From an uncultured Candidatus Poseidoniales archaeon (GTDB lineage: Archaea > Thermoplasmatota > Poseidoniia > Poseidoniales > Thalassarchaeaceae): a stretch of DNA of 64,000 nucleotides. Under the pieces are notes generated by a model, which was given only the letters and a program-made list of their open reading frames with translations, made no database searches and had not been told where the DNA came from. The DNA is taken from the NCBI GenBank assembly GCA_905182515.1, contig CAJJBW010000005.1:1-64000 (forward strand), read 5' to 3'. This document shows, piece after piece, positions 20,467 through 28,928 of the stretch. The stretch's first letter is position 1. Each line of letters begins with the position of its first letter. Made by a program: the position numbers and the translations under genes.

Positions 20467-21603
20467 ATGGCAGAAATGTGGATTTCAATGGGCCCGCAAC
20501 ATCCTATGACGCATGGTCTATGGACATTGAAGGTAAAAGTTGATGGAGAAACGGTAGTTGATACTGAACCAGATTTAGGATATATCCATAGAGGTGTTGA
20601 AAAAATTTGTGAATCACGTGATTTTACCCAAATAACAACATATTGCGATAGATTATGTTACGCGAGTGCCAATACATGGTCTCATGCTTACATCTATGCT
20701 GCCGAAGATCTCCTTGGCGTGCAAGTCCCAGAGAGGGCAGAATATATCCGTCTTGTAGCAGTTGAATTACAAAGAATTGCAAGCCACCTGATGTGGCTCG
20801 GTGCATATGGACCAGATATTGGAAATCTAACAGTAATGGTATGGTGCCTTAGAGAAAGAGAAATGATGATGGATTTATTACAAGAACTGGGTGGTTCAAG
20901 GATGCATTACAACTTCCCTCGAGTTGGAGGTGTAAAGCGTGACCTACCTCATGGTTTTGCAATGCGCGCACGTCATAAACTGAGATTATTTTTAGATCGT
21001 ATCCAAGAGTATGAATCCCTTTTTGATGAAAGTACTATATTTTTAATCCGGAGCCAAGGAGTCGGATATGCAAAACCAGAGGAAATGATAAATCATGGAG
21101 TATCAGGGCCAAATCTTAGAGCTGGAGGGGTAAATCATGATATTAGAACCTCACATCCATATTCAGTATATTCAGAACTTGACTGGGCACCAGCAGTTGA
21201 ACGTTCTTCCATCAAAGGAGCAGATTGCTATGATCGGTATCGAATCAGGGTTGAAGAAATGAGGCAAAGTGCAGATTTAGTATTGCAAGCATTAGATAAG
21301 ATGCCCGGAGGTGCAGAAACTCACCACGAATCAGGAGATCCTAAAATATTAGCAAAAGCCCCTTCTCGTGCTCCTGAAGGTACATATGGATCACATCACT
21401 TTGAAGATAGTAGGGGTGAATCAATGTTCTATTTAGCAGGAGGTGGAGAAGGAAGAGGTAAAATGCCTTATCGAGTCTCAATCAGATCCCCTATATTTAT
21501 CACAATTCCATTTGCATCCAAATGCATGATAGGTTACAAAGTTGCAGACATACCTGCAATTATGGGTTCTTTTGATCCCTGTATTGGGGAAACAGATAGG
21601 TGA
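20467..21603 (+). CDS. nuoD: Complex I subunit D
   Basis: 49-kDa-type subunit lining the quinone pocket with NuoB. The N-terminal GPQHPMTHGLW loop, the segment LGYIHRGVEK and the conserved GVGYA motif are present. The C-terminus ends in FDPCIGETDR, as in the family. The 378 residues are standard length. The start follows TGAGGTG, which contains the nuoC stop. A 4-base spacer separates it from the likely nuoH start. Confidence 0.97.
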   Translation: MAEMWISMGPQHPMTHGLWTLKVKVDGETVVDTEPDLGYIHRGVEKICESRDFTQITTYCDRLCYASANTWSHAYIYAAEDLLGVQVPERAEYIRLVAVELQRIASHLMWLGAYGPDIGNLTVMVWCLREREMMMDLLQELGGSRMHYNFPRVGGVKRDLPHGFAMRARHKLRLFLDRIQEYESLFDESTIFLIRSQGVGYAKPEEMINHGVSGPNLRAGGVNHDIRTSHPYSVYSELDWAPAVERSSIKGADCYDRYRIRVEEMRQSADLVLQALDKMPGGAETHHESGDPKILAKAPSRAPEGTYGSHHFEDSRGESMFYLAGGGEGRGKMPYRVSIRSPIFITIPFASKCMIGYKVADIPAIMGSFDPCIGETDR

Positions 21604-21607
21604 TTTT

Positions 21608-23104
21608 TTGGCTAGTAGTGATTGGTTAAACATTCGTGGTTGGACTGAATCCATCATTGGCTGGTCCATGGATGCTACTCATGATTTGCTGCCATCTTCA
21701 ATGCAATCTGAATTTGCTACTATTCAACCGGCATTGGAATCCTTTTTCATTGCTACAATAATGTGTACAGTAGTTTTTGCAGTGATGATGCTTACTCTTA
21801 TGGTGGTCCCCTATATTGAACGGAAATTCATAGCCAGGTTAATGGATAGAATTGGCGCTACTACTTCACTACGTAGTCTATGGATAGGTGAGGGCAATGC
21901 AACCGCTGGAGATTGGTGGAATAAGTTACCAATGGGACTAGGCAAACCTATTGGATTCGTCAATAAGAAATTGAATGCATCTTTTGGAAATGACCACCCG
22001 GAAAAAACTATTTCTAGGGTTAATAATCGTGGCTATCACGGGATATGGTTTTTATTTCCTGGATTCTTTCAAGCCCTTGCTGACTTCATGAAATTTGCTA
22101 CAAAAGAACACATGGTCCCAGATAAGGCAGACAAATTAGTTTTTGAAGTTGCACCAGTGATAATAATCTCAACTACAATAATGGTTTTCGCATTTGTGCC
22201 CTTTGGACCTCACATATGGGCAGCAAATCCTGACTTGTCATTAATTTTTATGATGGCAATATTTGGCGTTGCACCATTAGGAGTTTTCTTTGCAGGATGG
22301 GCATCTAACAACAAATACACACTTATTGGCGGAATGCGCTCTGCTGCACAATTAACGGCTTATGAAATACCGCTATTAATTACTGTTTTGAGCATCGCTG
22401 TAGTAAGCGGATCATTCAATATATTGGAGATCATTGATTTCCAAATAGAAACATCTAACACCTGGAATATCTTTATTCTGCCATTAGGTGCGGTATTATT
22501 TCTTGTAACTATGATTGCAGAAGTTGAACGTATCCCATTTGATATGCCTGAGGCAGAAGCAGAATTAGTTGAGGGATGGTGGACTGAATATGGGGGGATA
22601 CGATGGGGGCTTATGTTTGCTGTTGAAATGATGAGGGCTTATGCTGCTTGCATCTTGTTCGCTATGTTCTTCTTAGGAGGTTGGGAGTTTCCATTCCAAG
22701 ATTCTTTATCCTCTTTACCTTTTATAGGCTCTTCGTTTGGATTAATTTTTACCATTATTCCTGGATTAGTTTGGGTTTTATTAAAAGCATGGATTTTGTT
22801 TGCATTTTTTGTTTGGATTAGAGCCTCTTTACATAGAATTCGTACAGATCAAATATTAGAATTTGGATGGTTATACCTTCTTCCACTTTCTCTTGTAAAT
22901 CTTGTAATAGCTACTTTCTTACGGCTTGAAGTATGGTCTGAATCCGGATGGCCTATTTGGACGGCGCCATTATTATCATTAATTGCCATCTTCTTCTTCG
23001 TAATATATGCAATAGATGAAGATGAAGAAGCTTTAGCCAAATCACGCAGACCATATAGTACTCAAACATTATCCAAAGCATACCCAGGTAGTCAAAGAAA
23101 ATAG
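21608..23104 (+). CDS. nuoH: Complex I subunit H, with loop insertion
   Basis: Membrane subunit joining the two arms and forming much of the quinone channel. The family motifs YIERKFIARLMDRIG, FMKFATKEHMVPDKADK and VERIPFDMPEAEAELVEGW are present, with about eight transmembrane helices. Between the ERK motif and the next conserved block there are about 60 more residues than usual (about 21857-22046), on the cytoplasmic side near the quinone site. A TTG at 21608 after AGGTGAT is the likely start; a longer frame from 21542 overlaps nuoD. The product is about 498 residues, against about 330 in bacteria; the rest of the excess lies at the N-terminus and between helices. Confidence 0.94.
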   Translation: MASSDWLNIRGWTESIIGWSMDATHDLLPSSMQSEFATIQPALESFFIATIMCTVVFAVMMLTLMVVPYIERKFIARLMDRIGATTSLRSLWIGEGNATAGDWWNKLPMGLGKPIGFVNKKLNASFGNDHPEKTISRVNNRGYHGIWFLFPGFFQALADFMKFATKEHMVPDKADKLVFEVAPVIIISTTIMVFAFVPFGPHIWAANPDLSLIFMMAIFGVAPLGVFFAGWASNNKYTLIGGMRSAAQLTAYEIPLLITVLSIAVVSGSFNILEIIDFQIETSNTWNIFILPLGAVLFLVTMIAEVERIPFDMPEAEAELVEGWWTEYGGIRWGLMFAVEMMRAYAACILFAMFFLGGWEFPFQDSLSSLPFIGSSFGLIFTIIPGLVWVLLKAWILFAFFVWIRASLHRIRTDQILEFGWLYLLPLSLVNLVIATFLRLEVWSESGWPIWTAPLLSLIAIFFFVIYAIDEDEEALAKSRRPYSTQTLSKAYPGSQRK

Positions 23105-23115
23105 GAGGTGAATTA

Positions 23116-24087
23116 GTGACAAATCCAGAATATAATACAGGCCATCCACACGCAACTCCAAATTTTCGTAATCTTGTTATCAGGCCTATGTGGATAACAA
23201 TGAAGACAGCATTACGTACAATTCCTTACATCGGTAAAGCCAAATTCTTGAAAAATAATTACCATAATCAAAGAGCAAATATGATGGATGAATTTACATC
23301 ACAAAGAATTGGAAACAATCACCCTTCAAAAGGCCATATATATTCTGCAGATAGAGAATCTTCTCCTGCATTACCATTCTTGGAACGCCCTGTAACTATT
23401 ATGTTTCCATATGAGAGACTTGAAGATATGGAGCCGTGGCTCTTCGTTCCTGGAAATTATAACGGACGTATAGGTATTGTATGGGAAACTTGTACTGCTT
23501 GCAAAGCATGCATCAAAGCATGTCCAAACGACTGCTTACATATGACTAGTGAAACAAGAGTCAACGTCCTAGACACTACTAATGAAGGGGATGAATGGCA
23601 TGGTTATGGTAGTGAGTTAGAAGCCGGAGGATTAGCCGCTCGAGAAAAAGAAACTTTTAAACAGATAGAAGATGAATTTGATTTGGTAAATGCTCACAAA
23701 GCCCCTCCTCAACAGTACGACTTCGCAGAAATTATTGATATTACTGGCGATACCGCCACAGTTCGTTGGCAAGATGGATCAGGTATAGAAGAAATAGATA
23801 CTTCCGTGTTAAAACCTGCAGAGCAAGATATTGTATCAGGCAGAATAGATTTAGGTCGTTGTATGTTTTGCGGCTTGTGTGCCGAAGCTTGCCCCTTTGA
23901 ATCGTTCTTTATGACAAATGAGTATGATGGCATGACCGGATATAATCGTGAGCAATTATGGATGGATGCTAGCCGCACTCGTTTATTGCCAGCCGTCCAT
24001 CAAGAGAGAGTAGATATGGAACTCGCTAAGAGGGCTGAGAAAGAGAAAAAAAAGCGTGCTAAGAAGGCCGCTAAATTGGAGGCATAA
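23116..24087 (+). CDS. nuoI: Complex I subunit I (two 4Fe-4S clusters), with large insertion
   Basis: Ferredoxin-like subunit carrying clusters N6a and N6b. The ligands are Cys126, 129, 132, 136 (CTACKACIKACPNDC) and Cys249, 252, 255, 259 (CMFCGLCAEACPF). The conserved RPVTIMFPYERL leads into the first cluster. The two motifs are 113 residues apart, about 84 more than in E. coli NuoI. The insert is acidic and contains a small-barrel-like stretch (FAEIIDITGDTATVRW). The C-terminus is a lysine-rich tail. The GTG start follows a perfect GGAGGTGA. The 323 residues are nearly double the usual length. Confidence 0.95.
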   Translation: MTNPEYNTGHPHATPNFRNLVIRPMWITMKTALRTIPYIGKAKFLKNNYHNQRANMMDEFTSQRIGNNHPSKGHIYSADRESSPALPFLERPVTIMFPYERLEDMEPWLFVPGNYNGRIGIVWETCTACKACIKACPNDCLHMTSETRVNVLDTTNEGDEWHGYGSELEAGGLAAREKETFKQIEDEFDLVNAHKAPPQQYDFAEIIDITGDTATVRWQDGSGIEEIDTSVLKPAEQDIVSGRIDLGRCMFCGLCAEACPFESFFMTNEYDGMTGYNREQLWMDASRTRLLPAVHQERVDMELAKRAEKEKKKRAKKAAKLEA

Positions 24088-24089
24088 TT

Positions 24090-24356
24090 TTGCTAATTGA
24101 TTTTCAAGCAATAGTTTTTGTTATTATGTCATTATTGGCTATAAGTGGAGCACTGGGGTGCGTCTTCTCAAAAAGAGTAGCACATTCTTTACTCTCACTT
24201 ATGCTGACTTTTATTGCTGTTGCAGGGGTTTTTGTCCTTGCAGGGGCAGAAATGTTAGCTGCAATCCAAATTTTAGTTTATCTTGGCTCTGTTATGCTGG
24301 TCGTTCAATTTGGCGTCATGCTTACTAGACGTAAAATTCAGGAGGCTGACTATTAA
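24090..24356 (+). CDS. nuoJ: Complex I subunit J, N-terminal half
   Basis: 88 residues with three hydrophobic helices matching the first part of NuoJ, including AIQILVYLGSVMLVVQFGVML. The start is TTG 24090 after TTGGAGG. The C-terminal helices are encoded by the next gene, as in haloarchaea where nuoJ is also split. The stop shares one base with the next ATG. Confidence 0.9.
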   Translation: MLIDFQAIVFVIMSLLAISGALGCVFSKRVAHSLLSLMLTFIAVAGVFVLAGAEMLAAIQILVYLGSVMLVVQFGVMLTRRKIQEADY

Positions 24357-24694
24357 TGAGGGCACTTTCTGCTGTTACTTCAGTTGGCGTTTTTATATTT
24401 GTTCTTCTCTTACTACAAGAAGTAAATTCCCATCCAATGTGGGGCCCTTCAGGAATTCCTCCTACTACTATTGATTTTGCAGACTCAATTTTCAATGAAT
24501 GGGCATTTGTTACTATTATCTTAGGGGCACTTCTCGCAATGGCGATGATTGGAGCCTCATATTTAGTTAGAGACGAACGTTTGATAAACTTAGTATGGGA
24601 TATTCGAGGAGAAATTTCTGATGATATCGAAAATATTCAAAATAAAAAAATATTTACCCCTGATCATAATTTTACTTCTAAGGAGGAAGAATGA
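24356..24694 (+). CDS. nuoJ2: Complex I subunit J, C-terminal half
   Basis: 112 residues with two transmembrane helices (SAVTSVGVFIFVLLLLQEV and FVTIILGALLAMAMIGASYLV), corresponding to the distal part of NuoJ. It overlaps both neighbours by a few bases, so translation is probably coupled. The polar tail contains AAGGAGGAAGA, the ribosome binding site of nuoK. Confidence 0.85.
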   Translation: MRALSAVTSVGVFIFVLLLLQEVNSHPMWGPSGIPPTTIDFADSIFNEWAFVTIILGALLAMAMIGASYLVRDERLINLVWDIRGEISDDIENIQNKKIFTPDHNFTSKEEE

Positions 24695-24996
24695 TGATAG
24701 ATCCTAGTTGGATAGTTGGTCTTGGGGTAATATTATTTGGCATCGGCCTATTAGGTACTTTTTATCATAAAAATGCAATAGTTGTTCTAATGTGTATTGA
24801 GCTAATGCTAAACTCTGCAAATTTAAATTTCGTTGCTGGAGCAATGTACTATTCTGATGTAAATGGCTGGGTATTCACTGCCATTGCTATAGCGATAGCA
24901 GCGGCAGAAGTAGCAATAGGTCTTGCAATTTTACTTTCAATGTATAGCACTCAAGAAACAATCTCTCTTGAAGATGCTAACATACTGAGGAACTGA
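24691..24996 (+). CDS. nuoK: Complex I subunit K
   Basis: A 101-residue subunit with three transmembrane helices. The conserved glutamate in VLMCIELMLNSANLNF and the second one in AAAEVAIGLAILL, both used in proton transfer, are present. ATG 24691 overlaps the end of the previous gene and follows GGAGGA. Confidence 0.96.
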   Translation: MMIDPSWIVGLGVILFGIGLLGTFYHKNAIVVLMCIELMLNSANLNFVAGAMYYSDVNGWVFTAIAIAIAAAEVAIGLAILLSMYSTQETISLEDANILRN

Positions 24997-25002
24997 GGTG
25001 TA

Positions 25003-27297
25003 ATGATGGGGCAAAATAAACATGAATATCCATTAATTTATCCACTAATTCCATTATTACTTATTGTTCCAATAATGAAATACGCATTAGGTATGGATTC
25101 TTTCGATGCAGCCTTTTTAATTATACTAGTTCCTCTACTAGTTTTTCCAACAATTCTTCTAATTGGTCAAATATATAATAAAAATATTATGTGGAAAGAA
25201 AAATACAAAGAAGGCGGAGTTTTAGCCTTAGGCGCCCTTGGAGTGTCCCTTTATGTTGCGATATGGATACTATTCGATTACTTATCAGAAAATCAACAAT
25301 TTTCTCATCATACAGTGGTTGAATGGTTTCAATGGATTACTTTTGACTTCCTTCAATCCGATTATACTATTCATCCCGAAACAAGAATTATTGGAGTAGG
25401 AATTTGGATAGATTCGATAAGTTTAATGATTTTGTTTGTAGCAACTTTCCTTTGTTTTCTAATATGTTGGTTTAGTATGGGGTACATGAATACCGATCCA
25501 ATTAATGAAGATCGGAATCATCGTTTTTATGCCGAATTCGTTCTTTTTAGTATGGGAATGTTTGGAATGGTATTGGCTGATAGTTTTCTCTGGCTATTCA
25601 TATTCTGGGAAATTATGGGGCTTTGTTCATATCTTTTAATTGGTTTTTATTATTGGAAAGTAAGTGCTGCCTATGCTGCAAAGAAAGCATTCTTGACGAC
25701 TAGAGTAGGAGATGTTTTTTTGATGGTAGGATTATTAATTTTGTATGATATTTACGGTTCATTAAGCTTCGAAGTTATCTTTGATGATCCTTCCACAGGA
25801 GTTGCAGGGGCGTTAGTTGAGTCCAATCAATTGTTCTGGGCTTTGTTATTATTATTTGTAGGCGCAGTTGGAAAATCTGCACAATTCCCTCTGCATGTCT
25901 GGTTACCTGATGCTATGGAGGGCCCGACTCCTGTTTCTGCGCTAATTCATGCGGCTACAATGGTTAATGCTGGCCTTTACCTTGTGGCACGCATGGTCCC
26001 GTTTGTTGATGTACATCATAATGGACTGGCTGGCTTGGAAGAATTAGGTATAATTATTGCATATATAGGCGGGATAACTGCATTTATGGCCGCCTCAATC
26101 GCGTTTGTTCAAAATGATATTAAGAAAGTTCTAGCATATTCAACAATGAGTCAACTGGCATATATTTTTACTGGTCTGGGGGTAGCTCTATGGTTCTATA
26201 ACACAGGTCATCACCATGCAGCAACTATTGCTTTTGGTGCTTCCATGTTCCATCTTTTCAACCATGCTATGGCTAAGGGAATGTTATTCATGGCAAGTGG
26301 TTCTGTAATTCATGAAGTTCATCATGCACACGATCATATTCATAAAGGACAAAATAATAATAATTTTGATCCACAAGATATGCGGAATATGGGCGGATTA
26401 GCCTCAAAGATGCCCATTACTGCCACGGCAATGATGTTTGGATCAATGTCAATTATTGGTGTACCATTAATTGGAGGATTTTGGTCCAAAGAAGGAATAA
26501 TTGCTGAAACTTGGAAAGCGGCGCTAGAAGAGGAGCCCTTGATGTTTTTACCGGCTATTCTAATTTTAGCCACAGCAGGTATGACAGGTTTCTATATGTC
26601 GAGAATGTGGCTAATGACATTTGCAGGCGAACCAAAAAGTGATGTTATTGACCATGTTCATGAATCAACCCCCTGGATTAGAGAGCCCTTGTTAATTCTT
26701 ACAATCATTACAGCAATAGGCGGCTTTATATTGTCATTATTTGGAATTATTGATTTCTTAGCTTCTGAAACGGATCATCTGAAAATGCACGGTGGTATAA
26801 TTTCTTCAGTTTTGGATACGCTAGAACATGCTTTCCTTCCAAATGATATGAATACAAGATTAATTGGATGGATTACTATCTTCTTATCTTTCATAATTGG
26901 CCCTATTATGGCGGCCAGAATTCATGGAGGTAATTTGAAAGAGGGCGAAAAGGCAAACCCTTTGATCGGTTGGTTGGTATCGCTATCTAGTAAATTTGGA
27001 TCTCAAGATGTATCTGAATTATCTAACTCACAAATGTCCAAGGCCCTCCAAAATAGGCTTTACTTCGATGACATGTATGAATATATTATCTCAAAATCTA
27101 TTATCCCTTTTGCTAATTTATCTGCTTGGTTTGATCGCACAATCATCGATGGAATGATAAAACAAATTGAATCAAAAGCAGTCCTCGGTTCATTACAAAT
27201 TCGGAGAGTTACAACAGGTAGTGCACGAGACTATATTCTTATGGCTGCGGTCGGAACGCTTTCTATATTTATTTTAATTTGGGGGATGGGATCTTGA
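25003..27297 (+). CDS. nuoL: Complex I subunit L (antiporter-like)
   Basis: The largest membrane subunit, 764 residues, with the long lateral helix at the C-terminus. Seen: FIFWEIMGLCSYLLIGFYYW, GKSAQFPLHVWLPDAMEGPTPVS and KKVLAYSTMSQLAY, which carry the pump's glutamate and lysines, plus histidine-rich stretches after HHAATIAFGASMFHLFNHA. The start is one of two adjacent ATGs (25003 or 25006) after TGAGGTG, which contains the nuoK stop. Confidence 0.97.
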   Translation: MMGQNKHEYPLIYPLIPLLLIVPIMKYALGMDSFDAAFLIILVPLLVFPTILLIGQIYNKNIMWKEKYKEGGVLALGALGVSLYVAIWILFDYLSENQQFSHHTVVEWFQWITFDFLQSDYTIHPETRIIGVGIWIDSISLMILFVATFLCFLICWFSMGYMNTDPINEDRNHRFYAEFVLFSMGMFGMVLADSFLWLFIFWEIMGLCSYLLIGFYYWKVSAAYAAKKAFLTTRVGDVFLMVGLLILYDIYGSLSFEVIFDDPSTGVAGALVESNQLFWALLLLFVGAVGKSAQFPLHVWLPDAMEGPTPVSALIHAATMVNAGLYLVARMVPFVDVHHNGLAGLEELGIIIAYIGGITAFMAASIAFVQNDIKKVLAYSTMSQLAYIFTGLGVALWFYNTGHHHAATIAFGASMFHLFNHAMAKGMLFMASGSVIHEVHHAHDHIHKGQNNNNFDPQDMRNMGGLASKMPITATAMMFGSMSIIGVPLIGGFWSKEGIIAETWKAALEEEPLMFLPAILILATAGMTGFYMSRMWLMTFAGEPKSDVIDHVHESTPWIREPLLILTIITAIGGFILSLFGIIDFLASETDHLKMHGGIISSVLDTLEHAFLPNDMNTRLIGWITIFLSFIIGPIMAARIHGGNLKEGEKANPLIGWLVSLSSKFGSQDVSELSNSQMSKALQNRLYFDDMYEYIISKSIIPFANLSAWFDRTIIDGMIKQIESKAVLGSLQIRRVTTGSARDYILMAAVGTLSIFILIWGMGS

Positions 27298-28928
27298 GTT
27301 TAGACGTTTTAACAATAATTACTATTACTCCAATATTCACTGGACTAATTTTACTCCTGATGCCTCAAATATTGCCAAAAGAAATATCCTCTAATTTGGT
27401 AAAAGTTACTCGTAATATTAGTATGGGGATTGCCTTGGGGATATTTGTAATAGCTACTATGCTATTTTTCGGATTTATTGGAGATATAGATTGGACAAAC
27501 ATTATGCAAGGTAATTATGTACTAAAGAACGATCCTTTCTCACTTATTTCTTCAATAGGCGTTCAATGGAAAGTTGGTACAGATGCATTATCATTCCCAA
27601 TGATTTGGCTCACGACTTTACTAATCCCTATTTCTATGTTGGTGGAATGGGATGCAAAAAGAGGACATCTCTTCCATCCTCTATTATTAATTATGGAAGG
27701 AGCCCTATTGGGTGTTTTTGTTTCATTGGATTTATTTGTATTCTACGTATTTTGGGAATTAACATTAATTCCTATGTTCTTACTCATTCTAGTGTGGGGT
27801 GGAAATGATAGAAAATATGCGGCTATGAAATTCTTTATTTATACATTCACTGCTAGTGTTTTTATGTTAATTGGAATTTTAATTATGTATTTCCACACTA
27901 ATCCAATTTCAGGACTTGGTTCTATGACGGGGCATCATTTCGATCTTGTTGAAATGGTTGCTCAAGAAAATTTAATTCCAAGTGAAGGCCTAAGGCATTT
28001 TGTATGGATTCTTCTTCTTGTAGGGTTCGCTACTAAGATGCCCAGCGTCCCTGTTCATACTTGGCTGCCTGATGCTCACGTGCAGGCACCTACTGCTGGT
28101 TCAATGTTATTGGCAGGTGTGATGTTGAAAATGGGGGCATATGGATTCCTTCGAATAGCCGTAACTCTATTTCCTGAATCTACAATAGTTTTCATACCTT
28201 TATTGATTTTCTTAGGTATGGCCAGCCTAGTTTATGGTGCTTGGGTTTGCATGGGCCAAACCAATCTAAAAAGAATGGTTGCTTATTCTTCTGTGTCGCA
28301 CATGGGATTAATATTCCTTGGAATTGCTACTATGCAACCCTTAGGTATCGCAGGAGCATTATTTATGATGTTCGCACATGGAATAATTAGTCCCCTATTA
28401 TTCGCAGTTGCAGGGGCATTCAAACATCATTATCATACCCTTGAAATAGGTTCAATGAGGGGGATAGCCCATCATTCTCCCTATTTATCGGGTCATATGA
28501 TGTTAGGTTGGATGGCTAGTCTCGGCCTTCCTTTGATGGCAGGATTTGTTGCTGAAGTAGCAATTTTAATAGCATTCTGGATGGAATTTGGCTGGTTAGT
28601 TATGCTACCTGCATTAACGTTAGTGATAACCGCGACCTACTATCTAACATCAATGCAACGAACTATATTTGAGTCTGATGATCCTCATCATGGAATACTT
28701 CCTGATACTCTTAATGGTGAGCAACCTCGTGATATCACATGGCATGAAAATACAGGTATGTTTATTCTTGGATTGTTGACCATTTTATTCGGAATATTCC
28801 CATTTATATTTTGGGATATGATGTCATCTTGGAGCACCGGTTTTGTGACAGAAACATTAGTTGAAGCAATGCAAAATAAGGATACATGGAATTCTAATAT
28901 TGATTGGCTAATGGAGGTTTTAAAATGA
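27294..28928 (+). CDS. nuoM: Complex I subunit M (antiporter-like)
   Basis: Proton-pumping subunit of about 544 residues. Motifs: FYVFWELTLIPMFLLILVWGG (essential glutamate), KMPSVPVHTWLPDAHVQAPTAGS and LKRMVAYSSVSHMGL. TTG 27294 overlaps the nuoL stop (TTGA) and follows GGGGGATGG; a frame from TTG 27279 is also open. The first ATG comes only at 27360, after the start of helix 1. Confidence 0.95.
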   Translation: MSLDVLTIITITPIFTGLILLLMPQILPKEISSNLVKVTRNISMGIALGIFVIATMLFFGFIGDIDWTNIMQGNYVLKNDPFSLISSIGVQWKVGTDALSFPMIWLTTLLIPISMLVEWDAKRGHLFHPLLLIMEGALLGVFVSLDLFVFYVFWELTLIPMFLLILVWGGNDRKYAAMKFFIYTFTASVFMLIGILIMYFHTNPISGLGSMTGHHFDLVEMVAQENLIPSEGLRHFVWILLLVGFATKMPSVPVHTWLPDAHVQAPTAGSMLLAGVMLKMGAYGFLRIAVTLFPESTIVFIPLLIFLGMASLVYGAWVCMGQTNLKRMVAYSSVSHMGLIFLGIATMQPLGIAGALFMMFAHGIISPLLFAVAGAFKHHYHTLEIGSMRGIAHHSPYLSGHMMLGWMASLGLPLMAGFVAEVAILIAFWMEFGWLVMLPALTLVITATYYLTSMQRTIFESDDPHHGILPDTLNGEQPRDITWHENTGMFILGLLTILFGIFPFIFWDMMSSWSTGFVTETLVEAMQNKDTWNSNIDWLMEVLK

